NCBI RefSeq assembly: GCF_000003605.2
Contig: NW_003155271.1
Location: 49,092 to 64,852, forward strand
DNA: 15,761 nt
Direction: 5' to 3'
Origin: Saccoglossus kowalevskii
Taxonomy: Eukaryota; Hemichordata; Enteropneusta; Harrimaniidae
Part shown: in pieces, positions 14,986 through 15,761 of the stretch
Layout of the letters: the number at the start of each line of letters is the position of its first letter
How positions within the stretch are numbered: position 1 is the stretch's first letter
The notes under the pieces: model-generated
What the model saw: only the letters and a program-made list of their open reading frames with translations
What the model was told of the DNA's origin: nothing
Databases searched by the model: none
Translations under genes and position numbers: made by a program

Positions 14986-15761
14986 TTAGCCCAATATATA
15001 CAGCACTGTGACCAATATATCCAACACTGCGAACATCATATCTAGCACTGTGACCATTATATCCAGCACTATGTCCAATATACCCAGCACTGCGCCCATC
15101 ATATTCATTACTGTACTCATTATACCCAGCACTATGTTCATTATATTTAGCACTATCCCCATTATATCCAGCACTGTGATCAATATACCCAGCACTATAT
15201 ATGTTCAAAATATCCAGCACTGTGACCATTATATCCAGCACTATGACAATATATCCAACAATGTGCCCATTATACCAGCATTATGCTCATTATATTTAGC
15301 ACTATGCCCATTATATCCAGCACTGTGCCCAATGTATCCAGCAATGTGACCATTATATCCAGCATTATGCTCATTATATTTAGCACTATCCCCATTATAT
15401 CCAGCACTGTATTCAATGTATCCAGCAATGTGACCATTATACCCAGCACTATGCTAACTATATTTAGCACTATCACCATCATATTCAGCACTGTGCCCAT
15501 TATATCCAGCACTATATATGCTAAAAATATCCAGCAATGTGCCCATTATACCCGACACTATGAATGCTAAAAATATCCAGCAATGTGACCATTATAGCGA
15601 GCACTATGCTTATTGTATTTAGCACTGTGCCCAATATATCCAGAATTGTGCCCAACATATTCAGCACTATGTCCAATATATTCAGCATTATGTCCAATAT
15701 ATCCAGTAATGTGCCTATTATATTTAGCACTGTGTCCATTATATCAAGCACTGTGTCCATT
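14986..15761. repeat. 21-bp minisatellite, about 36 diverged copies, runs off the window
   Basis: Tandem units close to ATTATATCCAGCACTGTGCCC (21 bp with one base variable) fill this region and continue past the right edge. Most copies differ by a few bases. Two adjacent four-unit blocks (15287-15370 and 15371-15454) agree at 78 of 84 positions, showing an 84-bp higher-order repeat. A variant unit containing ATATATG then AAAATATCC recurs about 317 bp apart (near 15190 and 15507). Because 21 is a multiple of three, long frames stay open on both strands (for example 15008-15349 plus, 15270-15512 and 15521-15760 minus) and spell heptad-like repeats; these are by-products, not genes. The array sits in the intron upstream of the first visible channel exon. 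Confidence 0.93.

Noticed and set aside
14972-15760. Several long frames on both strands encoding heptad-like repeats such as LDIMGTV
   Set aside because: They are a by-product of a 21-bp tandem repeat whose unit lacks stops in several frames; frames are open on both strands at once.

Overview
The window is nuclear DNA from an animal, almost certainly an invertebrate. It is AT-rich and contains an intron-rich gene with short GT-AG introns, a LINE retrotransposon tail, a small inverted-repeat transposon, a pentanucleotide microsatellite and a 21-bp minisatellite. There is no operon-like organisation. The species cannot be named from the sequence alone.

The main content is one gene on the minus strand, running from 14949 down to the stop codon at 4988. 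I assembled 24 coding exons by eye. All 23 introns are GT-AG, all junction phases agree, and the joined frame is open for 1001 residues. The product is a TRPA-family cation channel, most like TRPA1. It has about 15 ankyrin repeats (exons 1-11), a pre-S1 linker (exons 12-14), helices S1 to S6 with a pore (exons 15-20), a TRP-like helix (exon 21) and a C-terminal coiled coil (exons 22-24). The start codon and first ankyrin repeat(s) lie beyond the right edge. The last intron upstream (14950 to the edge) is mostly a 21-bp minisatellite.

Positions 1-1335 hold the 3' end of a Tx1/L1-like non-LTR retrotransposon on the plus strand. It comprises the C-terminal part of its ORF2, broken by one frameshift at a zinc-knuckle cysteine, a 3' UTR with several inverted repeats, and a tail of 17 perfect ATAAT units. 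Positions 1336-4987 are mostly featureless intergenic sequence, with one small plus-strand CxxC reading frame (4507-4668) close to the probable polyadenylation signal of the channel gene.

Inside the channel gene, the intron at 10477-10831 carries a 165-bp CpG-rich TTAA-flanked inverted-repeat element. The 1.6-kb intron at 11945-13530 carries a G+T-rich segment that may be an old LTR-like insertion.

Points worth follow-up are the apparent loss of two of the three cysteines that detect electrophiles in human TRPA1, the TTAA element, the structured LINE 3' UTR, and the small CxxC frame.
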